From contig CALJRW010000147.1 of NCBI GenBank assembly GCA_937976335.1, positions 1 through 62,479 of the forward strand: a stretch of DNA of 62,479 nucleotides, read 5' to 3'. This DNA is from an uncultured bacterium. Its GTDB lineage: Bacteria > Bdellovibrionota_C > UBA2361 > CALJRW01. Position 1 is the stretch's first letter; each line of letters begins with the position of its first letter. The notes beneath the pieces were generated by a model. The model was given only the letters and a program-made list of their open reading frames with translations, made no database searches and was not told where the DNA came from. The translations under genes and the position numbers were made by a program. Positions 9,119 through 17,556 of the stretch are shown here, in pieces.

Positions 9119-10336
9119 ATGTCACGTAAAACTCTACTTACATACCAAATAATCGCACTCTTAGTTCTAACTTACGCCCTATCTTTTGTTGCTCCTAAAA
9201 TTATTTCTGAAAAAAAACTTTCTAAAACTGTTGATATTTTAAAGCCAGAACATACTGTTAAGTCAACTGTTGATATTTATAAAAAAGACTTGTTTTTTGA
9301 TGGCTACACCTTAGTGCCAGAATCTGGAAGTGGACAAACTTTTTTAGTTAATATGGAAGGTAAAATTATTCACAAATGGGATATTGATTGTGAGCGCGCA
9401 AGATTACTCCCTAGTGGAAATTTATTAGTTCTTCATGGAACTAAATGGGGAAAAGATGTAGAGCCCTGGAAAACTCTCAGACATCAAATTAGAGAATATG
9501 ATTGGAACGGGAATGTAGTATGGAATCATTCGGCAAAAGATGTTGCTCATCATGATGTATCACGGAGAGAAAATGGTAATACTTTATTCTTAAGACGTGC
9601 TTACATCCCTGATAAATTTAAAGAACGAATCAACGATCCTCTCAAAAGAGCAGGTGAAATTCGAGCAGACTCTCTTGTTGAAGTAGATAAACAAGGAAAA
9701 ATTGTGTGGGAATGGCATACATATGAAAACTTAGATCTTAATTCTTGCGGCAAAAGAACATGTAGAAAAATCACTGGACTTGCAGATGCTTCAAAAAAAG
9801 CCCGAGACTGGACACATTTAAATACACTGCGTGAAATACCAGAGAATAAATGGTTTGATGATGGAGATAAAAGATTTAAACCAGGCAATTTAATTATATT
9901 ACCTAGGAATTGGTGGACTATCTTTATTGTTGATAAGGATTCTGGAAAAATTGTGTGGGAATACGAAGGCGACTATAAAGGAGGCATTAGTGGTGGTCAT
10001 GAAGCTCATATGATTCCTAAAGGCTTCCCTGGAGCTGGGAACATTATGGTTCTTGATAATGGAAGCATGGTTCACAAAGGTGCGAGCTTTGTGCTTGAGA
10101 TAAACCCACTTACTAAAAAATTAGATTGGATATATGATGTTGGTAAAGATTTTTGGACTGGAACTCGAGGCTCAATTCAAAGATTAAGCAATGGGAATAC
10201 TTTAATAACAGAAGATAATACTGGACGAATTTTTGAAGTCACTAAAGATAAAGAACTTGTTTGGCAATATAAAGGAGAACATCAAACTAGCAGAGCAAGT
10301 CGTTACCAAAAAGAATTTATTGAGAAATTTTTATAG
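9119..10336 (+). CDS. arylsulfotransferase-like (ASST) beta-propeller protein
   Basis: A 405-residue exported or membrane-anchored protein with one N-terminal hydrophobic segment (residues ~8-26). The rest has repeated propeller-blade motifs typical of the ArylSulfotran_2/ASST family: IHKWDIDCERARLLPSGNLL, GKIVWEWHTYE, HLNTLREIPENK, SGKIVWEYEG, GGHEAHMIPKG and LSNGNTLITEDNTGRIFEV. Bona fide members transfer sulfate between phenolic compounds, with catalytic His and Arg. Conserved His residues are present, but I cannot assign activity; other propellers of this family have unknown roles. The 3' end overlaps the start of the following hydrolase. Confidence 0.75.
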   Translation: MSRKTLLTYQIIALLVLTYALSFVAPKIISEKKLSKTVDILKPEHTVKSTVDIYKKDLFFDGYTLVPESGSGQTFLVNMEGKIIHKWDIDCERARLLPSGNLLVLHGTKWGKDVEPWKTLRHQIREYDWNGNVVWNHSAKDVAHHDVSRRENGNTLFLRRAYIPDKFKERINDPLKRAGEIRADSLVEVDKQGKIVWEWHTYENLDLNSCGKRTCRKITGLADASKKARDWTHLNTLREIPENKWFDDGDKRFKPGNLIILPRNWWTIFIVDKDSGKIVWEYEGDYKGGISGGHEAHMIPKGFPGAGNIMVLDNGSMVHKGASFVLEINPLTKKLDWIYDVGKDFWTGTRGSIQRLSNGNTLITEDNTGRIFEVTKDKELVWQYKGEHQTSRASRYQKEFIEKFL

Positions 10337-11180
10337 TTTATTTTTTTTAAGTCTAGTTTTTTCTTCTTCATCGCATTCACTAAATTGCCCTAAGCTCATT
10401 GGCTATATGGAAGGAAAATATCAAATTTTAGAATCTAAAGATAAATTTCCTAAGGGAGCATTCGTCGTAGTTCATGGATTAAACAATCATGCTCAAGTTA
10501 TGATTCCTCTCATTAAAGAGCTTAACAAAATAGGATTTCATGCTATAAACGTAACTTTAGCTGCACACGAATGGGATGACAATTTAAAACATACTGGTTC
10601 AGCTGATAATTGGCAAAGAGATATCAATAAAGCTTATTGCATTCTTCAAAATAAATATCCAAAACTGAAGATTTACAATCTAGGCTTTTCAATGGGCGCT
10701 GCTGTAACACAAAAATTTCTAATTGATAATGACGATGTTAGTTTTGAAAAACAGATTTTATTTGCCCCAGCTATAAAAATAAGATGGTTTTATCCCTTAT
10801 TGCCACTCATTACATGGATGAGGCATTTTGACTTATCTGTAATAAATTTTTTACCAAAAGCTTACAGAAGACATTTCTTCACTCCGGTTAGTATTTTTCA
10901 TGCAATGCAAGAAACTATTGATTACGTGGCTAAGGCAAAAAAATTAGATAATCTTCACAACACTGAAACGCTAATCGTTATAAGCAATAGTGACGAGTTA
11001 GTTGATCCAGTAAAATTGAAAAAATGGGTTAACAAAAAAAAACTTAACACTTGGAACTTTCTAGAAATAGAAGCTAATGCTATCAATAAAAAAACTTATC
11101 AGCATTTAATTATTGATAAAGTCTCAGTTGGTAAAAGCACCTGGAAAAAGATTTTAGAGAGAATCGAATCTTTTTTATAG
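10320..11180 (+). CDS. secreted alpha/beta hydrolase (lysophospholipase-like)
   Basis: Serine hydrolase with VVHGLNNHAQVM near the oxyanion hole and the nucleophile elbow GFSMGAA, plus a late Asp (SNSDELVDPVK) and His (YQHLIID) completing a triad. I choose the TTG at 10320: it gives a classic short signal peptide (MRNFYSLFFLSLVFSSSSHS followed by Leu-Asn-Cys) and only a 17-base overlap with the upstream gene. A longer frame opens with another TTG at 10233 but would bury the signal peptide. Translational coupling with the propeller gene is likely. The substrate, perhaps a monoacyl lipid, is unknown. The stop codon lies inside a copy of the 51-bp palindromic repeat. Confidence 0.77.
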   Translation: MRNFYSLFFLSLVFSSSSHSLNCPKLIGYMEGKYQILESKDKFPKGAFVVVHGLNNHAQVMIPLIKELNKIGFHAINVTLAAHEWDDNLKHTGSADNWQRDINKAYCILQNKYPKLKIYNLGFSMGAAVTQKFLIDNDDVSFEKQILFAPAIKIRWFYPLLPLITWMRHFDLSVINFLPKAYRRHFFTPVSIFHAMQETIDYVAKAKKLDNLHNTETLIVISNSDELVDPVKLKKWVNKKKLNTWNFLEIEANAINKKTYQHLIIDKVSVGKSTWKKILERIESFL

Positions 11181-11227
11181 AAAGTCCAAAAAGTAATTTC
11201 CGAAAAAGAGCTTTTTTGACTTACTAT
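11177..11227. repeat. 51-bp palindromic repeat, copy 1
   Basis: Imperfect palindrome: the left arm ATAGAAAGTCCAAAAAG is matched by the right arm CTTTTTTGACTTACTAT, with TAATTTCCGAAAAAG-type sequence between. It includes the stop codon of the alpha/beta hydrolase and lies between that gene and the convergent msrAB, where it may also terminate transcription. Four further copies occur in the window. Confidence 0.85.
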
Positions 11228-11260
11228 ATTTATGTCTAATAAAAAACTTAGTAAGTTTTA

Positions 11261-12346
11261 TCACTTATTAAATAAATGTAAAAATTTCTCATACCCCTTT
11301 TCTTTCATTTCTTCTTTAGGAATAAACTTTAAAGAAGCGGAATTAATACAATACCTCTGCCCTGTTGGCTTAGGACCATCAGTAAATAAGTGACCAAGAT
11401 GAGAATCAGCATTTGCAGATTTAACTTCTGTTCTTTTCATAAAAAAAGAATTATCAGTTTTTTCAATGATATTTTCTGGAACTAAAGGTTTAAAAAAAGA
11501 AGGCCAACCAGTTCCTGATTTAAATTTATGAGTCGAGCTAAATAAGGGCTCTCCAGAAACTATATCAACATAAATTCCTTCTTTTTTATTATCCCAATAT
11601 TCATTACTAAATGCTCTTTCAGTGCCTCCTTTCTGTGTAACATTATATTGCAATTCGCTTAGTTTAGCCTTTAACTCATTTTCAGGAGGTTTTTTATATT
11701 TTATATTATCTTTTACCATAAGATTACTTTCCTCAAACTTTAATTCGTTCCCAGTCCAATTTTTCTTTATAAACGTATCTCTTCCTGAACCAGCTCTGTA
11801 CGCTTTATAACGAGCTCTTGTTGCAAAAGTTCTCTTATAAAAGTCTTGATGATAATCGTCAGCAGCATAAAAACTAACATATGGACGTATGACAGTTGCA
11901 ACGTTAGAAAAATATTTTTTTTGCAAAATATATTCTTTTGATTTTAAAGCTATCTTTTTTTGATTTTCATTATGATAAAAAATTGCTGTTGTATATTGAT
12001 GGCCTCTGTCGTAGAACTGTCCTCCAGCGTCCGTAGGATCTATATTTTTCCAAAAAACTTTTAATAACTCTGCATAACTGACCTTATTTGGATTATAGGT
12101 AACTTGAACTGCTTCAATATGTTTAGTCTTCCCAGCAGCAACATCATCATATTTAGGATTTTTTACTTCTCCTCCTGAGAAGCCTGAAATTACTGATTTC
12201 ACTCCATCAATTTTTTCAAATGGAGCTTCAACACACCAAAAGCAACCTCCTGCAAAAGTTGCTTGAGATTCGTTTTCAGAAATTGCTATGGAAGTCATAA
12301 TAAATTGTAACAGTAATACTATAAAAAATATATTTATTCTTTTCAT
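11261..12346 (-). CDS. msrAB: bifunctional peptide methionine sulfoxide reductase MsrA-MsrB
   Basis: A 361-residue fusion that reduces both S- and R-methionine sulfoxides in oxidised proteins. An N-terminal signal peptide ([21 protein letters not shown]) places it in the periplasm. The MsrA domain (residues ~27-190) has the catalytic GCFWC; the MsrB domain (~225-360) has [14 protein letters not shown] and RYCINSASL with the catalytic Cys. The two CxxC zinc pairs of typical MsrB are absent (SGEP and SANADSH occupy those positions), so this is the zinc-free form. It converges with the hydrolase gene and probably has its own promoter. Confidence 0.93.
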   Translation of the reverse strand: MKRINIFFIVLLLQFIMTSIAISENESQATFAGGCFWCVEAPFEKIDGVKSVISGFSGGEVKNPKYDDVAAGKTKHIEAVQVTYNPNKVSYAELLKVFWKNIDPTDAGGQFYDRGHQYTTAIFYHNENQKKIALKSKEYILQKKYFSNVATVIRPYVSFYAADDYHQDFYKRTFATRARYKAYRAGSGRDTFIKKNWTGNELKFEESNLMVKDNIKYKKPPENELKAKLSELQYNVTQKGGTERAFSNEYWDNKKEGIYVDIVSGEPLFSSTHKFKSGTGWPSFFKPLVPENIIEKTDNSFFMKRTEVKSANADSHLGHLFTDGPKPTGQRYCINSASLKFIPKEEMKEKGYEKFLHLFNK

Positions 12347-12468
12347 TAAAATATTTTAGATTAATTAACGTGAGAGGACAAGTTTCAGAAATTAGAATAT
12401 ATCAGGTGAACGCAGGTTTGTCATGTTTTCTTGTCAAAACCTATTTGCTTTTGCTATCCTAGACCTAC

Positions 12469-13563
12469 ATGAGCTCCTTTACACTTACTCAAGATTCACA
12501 AAAATTTTGCAACCTGCTTAAATTAAAATATCCTATTATTCAAGCGCCAATGGCTGGTGGTCCTTGTGGAGTAGAACTTGTTAGCACAGTATCAAATTCT
12601 GGTGCCTTAGGCTCTTTAGGAGCTGGATATATGTCTTCAAATGCTCTTGATGAATTTTTGTTAAACTATAGCAATTCATCTGATGCTCCTCTACATGTAA
12701 ATTTAATGATAATAGATGAACCAATTGAAAAAGATATTAATCCAGAAATTCAAATTCTCCTCAAAAAAATAGCAAAAGATGTTGGAGTTAAAGACTATAA
12801 TCTTGACTTCACTTTTAAAAATCAAATTGATGAGCAAATAAAAATTCTTATTAAACGTGAAGTAAAAATTGTTAGCTTTACATTTGGATTGCCTAGTAAA
12901 TTACAATTTAATACTTTAAAAGAATCTGGAGCATTTTTGATGGCGACAGCTAATAGCGTTAGAGAAGCTCAAGAAATCGCTGAATTTGGCTTTGATGCAA
13001 TTATAGTTCAAAGTCATTCTGCTGGAGGACACAGAGGTGGTTTAGCTAAAACGCAATATGCCAATCGAATCGATCTACTTCCTCTCATTCGTGGAGTTAA
13101 AAAGACCGTTAATATACCAATTGTTGCAAGTGGAGGAATTATGGATGGCTATTCCATTGCTGCTACATTAGTAGCCGGAGCATCTGCTGCATCTTTAGGA
13201 ACGGCTTTTTTAGTCACAAAAGAAAGTGCAGCAGATGAAATTTGGAAAAAAGAAATTTTAGCTTCCAAGGACACATCTACTACTTTAATCACTACTTTTT
13301 CTGGTAAAGAAGCACGTGGCATTAAAAATAAATTTAGCGAAATAACTAAAGACATGGAAGATTCTTTCCCAACTTATCCTATTACTAATACTTTAACTAA
13401 AAGCATAAGAGCCAAAGCAAAGGAAAAGTTATTAAGTGATTATATGTCACTTTGGTGTGGACAAGGATCTTTTCTTAGTAGAGATCTTGATGTAAAGACT
13501 TTAATACATACACTAATGGACGAAATGGAAAATGCTTTCAAAGAAACTATGAAATTTGTTTAA
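12469..13563 (+). CDS. nitronate monooxygenase / FabK-like flavoprotein
   Basis: A 364-residue FMN-dependent TIM-barrel enzyme of the 2-nitropropane dioxygenase family. Diagnostic features are YPIIQAPMAGG at the N-terminus, AQEIAEFGFDAIIVQSHSAGGHRG with the active-site His, and the phosphate-binding block VASGGIMDGYSIAATLVAGASAASLGTAFL. Members oxidise alkyl nitronates (for example propionate-3-nitronate) or, as FabK, reduce enoyl-ACP. HSAGGHRG favours the nitronate monooxygenase branch. It overlaps the convergent downstream gene by 17 bases at their 3' ends. Confidence 0.85.
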   Translation: MSSFTLTQDSQKFCNLLKLKYPIIQAPMAGGPCGVELVSTVSNSGALGSLGAGYMSSNALDEFLLNYSNSSDAPLHVNLMIIDEPIEKDINPEIQILLKKIAKDVGVKDYNLDFTFKNQIDEQIKILIKREVKIVSFTFGLPSKLQFNTLKESGAFLMATANSVREAQEIAEFGFDAIIVQSHSAGGHRGGLAKTQYANRIDLLPLIRGVKKTVNIPIVASGGIMDGYSIAATLVAGASAASLGTAFLVTKESAADEIWKKEILASKDTSTTLITTFSGKEARGIKNKFSEITKDMEDSFPTYPITNTLTKSIRAKAKEKLLSDYMSLWCGQGSFLSRDLDVKTLIHTLMDEMENAFKETMKFV

Positions 13564-14821
13564 AATACTTCAATACATCTTTACCTGTCAGACAAAATGA
13601 TTTTTGTTCTAAAAAGCTTCTTGCAGATTTCATATACCCTCGATGTATAAGACGCTCTATATGATATTTCACTAAATCTTCAGAGCAATCTTCATACAGA
13701 GAATATATTTTTTTTCTAAAATTACTCCTCTTCTCTTTTGGCATTTCCGTAGCTCCAACAAACATCATAAACAACATATTTTCGAACCCTAAAGATTGAC
13801 CATATGGATCTATTGCTGAAAGAAAAAAAACTGCTTCATGACCTAGGTGATTTTTTATTTGCCTTAAAAGAAATGCCGGCTTTTCTGCGCCAGCTTGAAC
13901 ACTCAGTAAATGATGAATAAGTTTCTTCTTTGCATCTTTTGCTGAAAGTTCAGGAAAAACTTCATTTGCCAAATTTAGAAGTCCATCTAAAAACTGATCA
14001 TAGCATCCGATGTCTTGTCGAATACCGTCTTCATTTACAAAATAATTTACCCATGTCCTAAAAATTATTCTTTTAGAGCCTTCAACAAACTTTATATCTC
14101 TTTTACTGTGCCTACGATATTCCTTACATACTTCTAGAAGCTTTGTATAATTATCTTTACTAAGATCAACATCATTCGGATTAAATGAAAAACTAATTTT
14201 TTTCCTTGTTTCAAATCTATTGCCTAAGCTTATATTTTCACATCTTTCATAGAAAGTAGCCACTACTTCTTCAAGCATTACAAAAGCTCTAGTAGATATA
14301 CCAGGAATTCTTCTTTTAGTATTAAAGCACCATCCCATTTGGAAAAATTTAGCCTCTTGACGCTTATTAATAAATAATTTTACTACAGAAGAAGCATGAG
14401 CCATCTCATGTGCCAATAATTTTTTGGAATATACGCGACACTTCTCACTTAGTGGCGGTAGCACTATAGTTCTATCACTAGGTAATGTTAAATAAATAAT
14501 ATGCGATTCTCCACCACACAAAGACGTTCTGGAAGTTTCTCCTTCAAAAACATATACTTTGCCATCTGTGCTTTTTATGCCTTGCTCTTTTCTAATTCTA
14601 TTTACACTCTTACGAGCTTGTCTAAGGCTATTTCTATCTAGATTAACAGAGCGATATGAGAAATGTGCAGAATTCTCAGAAAAATCGTTTTCTAAAACTC
14701 TACGAACTAATTGCTTGCCTTGCGCCCCATATCTTCTAGCAGACGGAGAAAAAGAAATATTTCGAATATTTCTCCAAGGAGCTACCTTTTTTGCAACAAA
14801 TGTATTAATCGAACTAAACAC
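13547..14821 (-). CDS. unknown protein with HExxH metallopeptidase motif
   Basis: A 424-residue protein I do not recognise. The motif LLAHEMAHASSVV near residue 137 is a classic zincin HExxH with flanking hydrophobics, and a Glu-containing segment (FVMLEEVVATFYE) about 50 residues later could supply a third zinc ligand. The C-terminal half is helical and charged. No signal peptide or membrane span is evident. The start is a GTG without a good ribosome binding site. It lies directly beside the Y1 transposase element, transcribed away from it, but shows no obvious transposon link. A peptidase function is inferred from the motif only. Confidence 0.6.
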   Translation of the reverse strand: MFSSINTFVAKKVAPWRNIRNISFSPSARRYGAQGKQLVRRVLENDFSENSAHFSYRSVNLDRNSLRQARKSVNRIRKEQGIKSTDGKVYVFEGETSRTSLCGGESHIIYLTLPSDRTIVLPPLSEKCRVYSKKLLAHEMAHASSVVKLFINKRQEAKFFQMGWCFNTKRRIPGISTRAFVMLEEVVATFYERCENISLGNRFETRKKISFSFNPNDVDLSKDNYTKLLEVCKEYRRHSKRDIKFVEGSKRIIFRTWVNYFVNEDGIRQDIGCYDQFLDGLLNLANEVFPELSAKDAKKKLIHHLLSVQAGAEKPAFLLRQIKNHLGHEAVFFLSAIDPYGQSLGFENMLFMMFVGATEMPKEKRSNFRKKIYSLYEDCSEDLVKYHIERLIHRGYMKSARSFLEQKSFCLTGKDVLKYFKQIS

Positions 14822-14870
14822 TTATATAATATAAGCTATTTATTTTTACTAAGCAAAAAACGGAGTAATT

Positions 14871-14885
14871 CTGGAACGGGGTTAC
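14871..14885 (+). repeat. left 15-bp inverted repeat of Y1 transposase element
   Basis: CTGGAACGGGGTTAC, about 60 bases before the transposase ATG. It is a perfect inverted match to 16156-16170, so the two bracket the gene. One-base variants occur as clustered copies at 7955-8134. Confidence 0.9.
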
Positions 14886-14946
14886 TACCTAAGAAACTCT
14901 ACTAAAAATCTGCCGATTACTACATCACAATGGGAGTGAATAAAAA

Positions 14947-15915
14947 ATGCCAAGACTAAGAAAATACTTTGAAAAAAACAGACTATATGAAATCTCTTTC
15001 AGGACTGAAGAAGGACTCCCATATATTCCTAATGAACTAGTAAATAAAGCACTTGAAGGCATCATTGCAAAAGCTGTTAAGCTTTACCCTCTCTCAATAG
15101 GTCATCATGTATTTATGTTAAACCATGTTCATATGCAAATTAGAGCTACTAATCCAAAAAACATAGATAAATTTGTTATGTATATAAAAAGAGAAAGCGC
15201 ACATTTCATTAATCTCTTGCTCAGCAGAAAGAAAAAGACTGTTTGGTGTGAAGGTTACGACTCTGTTCCAATTTTAGATATAGATAATGCAATAGATCGC
15301 ATTGTGTACATATTGTTAAATCCAGTGAAAGCACATTATTGTACTGAAATCTCAAAATATCCTGGATTAAATACTTGGCATTATCTAAAAAATTCGAACA
15401 AACAATTTCGAAAACAGAAGAGAATTCCTCGTTCTCTAGTTCCAAAAATTAAAAATGGCAGAATTAGCCCAATAGTTGCAAAGAAAATCTGGGAAAAGCT
15501 ATATAAAGAAATTGAAGAAACTAATGACTTTGAAATCGATATCAACGATTGGTACAAGGCTTTTGGAGTTACAGAGAAGAAAGAAATAGAATACTACAAT
15601 AAAAAAATTATAGATAAAGTAACGAAAGGCCAAAATGAATATTTTTACAAATGTGTAGAAGAGGGAAAAGGGTTTCATACAAAAGATTCACTATTGAATC
15701 GAAAAATGAATGCAAACTATACTCCTAAAAAATATGGCAAGCGTATGATTTGCTTTGCTAGCAGTAAAGATATAAGAGTACATTTTATATATAACTACAA
15801 AAGAATCTGTGCTCAAGCAAAAGAAGCATATCAAAAATGGTTACTGAAAGATTATTCAGTATCTTTTCCACCTGGAACTTTTTCCCCTTTAGGTTTTGTA
15901 GAAGTTTCTACCTAA
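14947..15915 (+). CDS. Y1-type (IS200/RAYT-like) transposase
   Basis: A 322-residue single-strand DNA endonuclease of the IS200-like HUH superfamily. GHHVFMLNHVHMQIRA near residues 52-67 carries the His-hydrophobic-His metal motif, and VYILLNPVKAHY near residues 120-131 carries the typical Tyr-x3-NPV block. TVWCEGYDS corresponds to the conserved aromatic strand between them. The C-terminal half is basic and resembles longer REP-associated tyrosine transposases rather than the ~150-residue IS200 enzymes. GGGAG upstream supports the start. A perfect 15-bp inverted repeat flanks the gene and related motifs occur 7 kb away, as expected for a RAYT with its REP sequences. The gene is intact. Confidence 0.85.
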   Translation: MPRLRKYFEKNRLYEISFRTEEGLPYIPNELVNKALEGIIAKAVKLYPLSIGHHVFMLNHVHMQIRATNPKNIDKFVMYIKRESAHFINLLLSRKKKTVWCEGYDSVPILDIDNAIDRIVYILLNPVKAHYCTEISKYPGLNTWHYLKNSNKQFRKQKRIPRSLVPKIKNGRISPIVAKKIWEKLYKEIEETNDFEIDINDWYKAFGVTEKKEIEYYNKKIIDKVTKGQNEYFYKCVEEGKGFHTKDSLLNRKMNANYTPKKYGKRMICFASSKDIRVHFIYNYKRICAQAKEAYQKWLLKDYSVSFPPGTFSPLGFVEVST

Positions 15916-16155
15916 AATCGCTTTGAAAATAATTCATAAATTAGGGAGTAAAATTTGACGTACTGCATCAAAGCTCTAATTTTAGTAGGCCAATTTGTAT
16001 AGCAATTTAAATTCTTAAAAAAATTCATAGAAATAATGTTACATTAAAGGATATAACATTACTATTAATTATCATCAGCTATTTCAAGCAAGAGTGTTGA
16101 AGTAAAATCATCAATCGAAGAATTATGACACTAGTTACGACAACCGTCCATAACT

Positions 16156-16170
16156 GTAACCCCGTTCCAG
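16156..16170 (-). repeat. right 15-bp inverted repeat of Y1 transposase element
   Basis: GTAACCCCGTTCCAG, the exact reverse complement of 14871-14885. It is followed at once by a short direct repeat, CCAGTTGTAC, occurring twice with a 14-base period (about 16167-16190), close to the end of the desaturase gene. Confidence 0.9.
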
Positions 16171-16191
16171 TTGTACTTTCCAGTTGTACAG

Positions 16192-17067
16192 CTATCCTTC
16201 CAAAGCTTCTTTATAAATCCTTTCTGGATGAGTCCTAATGTCCCAGACAAGCCCGAGCATTTCTAGGAATTTCAATACATAGTGAGAAATATCAATTTCC
16301 CACCAATAAAGTCCTTGTCGTTCTGAACCTGGATATCTGTGATGATTATTATGCCAACCTTCACCTAATGTTATTATGGCTACAAACCAGTTGTTTCTAC
16401 TATCATCTGTAGTTTTAAATCTTCTTGTACCAAACAAATGCACGAGTGAATTTACACAAAAAGTTCCATGATAAAGAAGCACAGTACTTACAAAAAATCC
16501 CCAAATCAACATTTGAGATGCTGACGTTCCTATAGTTGGATAATTAGATCCAAGAAAACCACCTAAAAAGAATAAACCTATAGCTAAAAGTATTGGAGGT
16601 AGAAGATTCCACTTTTCTAACCAAACAAGTTCTGGAAATTTAAGTAAATCTCTTACTTCTTCGTTCCGCGTATCTAAAAAAATAGGATCAAGTACCCAAC
16701 CAACATGTGAATAATAAACACCATGAACGTGCGGTGAGTGCATGTCTTCTTCAGTATCTGAATGTTTATGATGATGTCGATGATGAGACGCCCACCAAAT
16801 AGGCCCCTTTTGCGCTGAAGTTGTTCCTAAAACAGCTAAGCAAAATTGAAAAAATCTGCTGGTTTTAAAAGTTCTATGTGAAAAATACCTGTGATACCCA
16901 CCAGTAATTGCAAACATTCTGATTAAATAAAGCGCAATACAAACCGTAAAAGCGGTCCAACTAAAACCAACCCAAAATACTAATATACAAATAAGATGCA
17001 CAAACCAAAAAGCAGCTTGTTTAGTTACAGTATTAAAACTAATTTCTTGTGTGTGTGTTTTATTCAA
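16192..17067 (-). CDS. acyl-CoA (delta-9) fatty acid desaturase
   Basis: A 291-residue integral membrane di-iron desaturase of the stearoyl-CoA desaturase type. All three histidine boxes are present: HRYFSH near residue 60, HHRHHH near residue 96, and HNNHHRYP near residue 236, with hydrophobic spans between. It introduces a cis double bond into saturated acyl chains, normally at C9, using O2 and an electron donor that is not encoded nearby. The frame opens with TTG, preceded by GAGAAG; no in-frame ATG occurs before the first membrane span. An exact start is therefore uncertain. The upstream intergenic region contains an array of hairpins. Confidence 0.9.
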   Translation of the reverse strand: MNKTHTQEISFNTVTKQAAFWFVHLICILVFWVGFSWTAFTVCIALYLIRMFAITGGYHRYFSHRTFKTSRFFQFCLAVLGTTSAQKGPIWWASHHRHHHKHSDTEEDMHSPHVHGVYYSHVGWVLDPIFLDTRNEEVRDLLKFPELVWLEKWNLLPPILLAIGLFFLGGFLGSNYPTIGTSASQMLIWGFFVSTVLLYHGTFCVNSLVHLFGTRRFKTTDDSRNNWFVAIITLGEGWHNNHHRYPGSERQGLYWWEIDISHYVLKFLEMLGLVWDIRTHPERIYKEALEG

Positions 17068-17180
17068 TTTTCTTCTCTTAAATAACTTTTATAGTAATAA
17101 TTATATACCCAACGACATTTGATTTTACCACTTTCAAGCGGGCAAACTAAATGATTTGTTGCTGTAATAAGCACATATAG

Positions 17181-17225
17181 TCACCGATTTTGAGTTTTTC
17201 CTAAAAACTTAAAAATTTTTGGTGA
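17181..17225. repeat. GTCA-family hairpin, copy 1
   Basis: Imperfect inverted repeat: left arm TCACCGATTTTGAGTTTTT, right arm AAAAACTTAAAAATTTTTGGTGA, with a 3-base centre (CCT). A second member with the same layout and a shared TTTGAGTTTTT core lies at 52113-52155, next to TctC. Confidence 0.75.
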
Positions 17226-17270
17226 TGAGTGAGACTTTGGCTTTAGCCAAATCGAACCAATATATACACA

Positions 17271-17356
17271 TATACTAAAACACAAAATTTAGGCAAAGAC
17301 GCTTAGTCTTTGACAAAAAAACGAAAAAACGAAAAAACCTAATGTGTTTTAGTATA
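17271..17356. repeat. variable-stem hairpin unit A
   Basis: Outer arms TATACTAAAACACA (17271-17284) and TGTGTTTTAGTATA (17343-17356) are a perfect 14-bp inverted repeat; inside them TTAGG and CCTAA also pair. An inner 7-bp stem (CAAAGAC / GTCTTTG, 17294-17312) has a 5-base loop and is followed by an A-rich linker with repeated AAAAAACG. Units B and C share this plan with unrelated outer stems. Confidence 0.8.
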
Positions 17357-17442
17357 TACTGCTCGAACAAATAAAACTGAATTTATGCTATGCATAAATT
17401 GCAAGAAAAAAAACGGTAAAACCTAATATCGAGCAGTATATA
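17353..17442. repeat. variable-stem hairpin unit B
   Basis: Outer arms TATATACTGCTCGA (17353-17366) and TCGAGCAGTATATA (17429-17442) are a perfect 14-bp inverted repeat. The left arm overlaps the right arm of unit A by four bases. An inner 8-bp stem (AATTTATG / CATAAATT) has a 5-base loop and is followed by an A-rich linker ending AAAACCTAAT, nearly the same as in unit A. Confidence 0.8.
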
Positions 17443-17556
17443 TGGTAACGGCAGGAAATAATTCTCTATCTAGAATCACTTCTTACCTTAACACTCTTGT
17501 AAAAACTTAGCATAACAAACATAAAGGTACTAGGCGAAGATAGATAAAAATAACAA

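Larger units (their letters stand above)
17068..17556. other. hairpin-rich intergenic array
   Basis: A 489-base non-coding gap upstream of the desaturase and downstream of the next minus-strand gene. It contains, in order, a GTCA-family hairpin (17181-17225), a small TTTGGC-TTTA-GCCAAA hairpin (17236-17251), and two abutting nested-hairpin units (17271-17356 and 17353-17442). No open reading frame of note. The dense structure suggests structured RNA or mobile DNA rather than ordinary promoter sequence. Confidence 0.8.

Noticed and set aside
10233..10319. Longer alpha/beta hydrolase starting at TTG 10233
   Set aside because: It would overlap the previous gene by 104 bases and place a signal peptide in the middle of the N-terminal region.
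17150..17450. Possible retron or CRISPR-associated RNA locus
   Set aside because: No reverse transcriptase, cas gene or repeat-spacer pattern is nearby. The structure is better reported simply as hairpin units.
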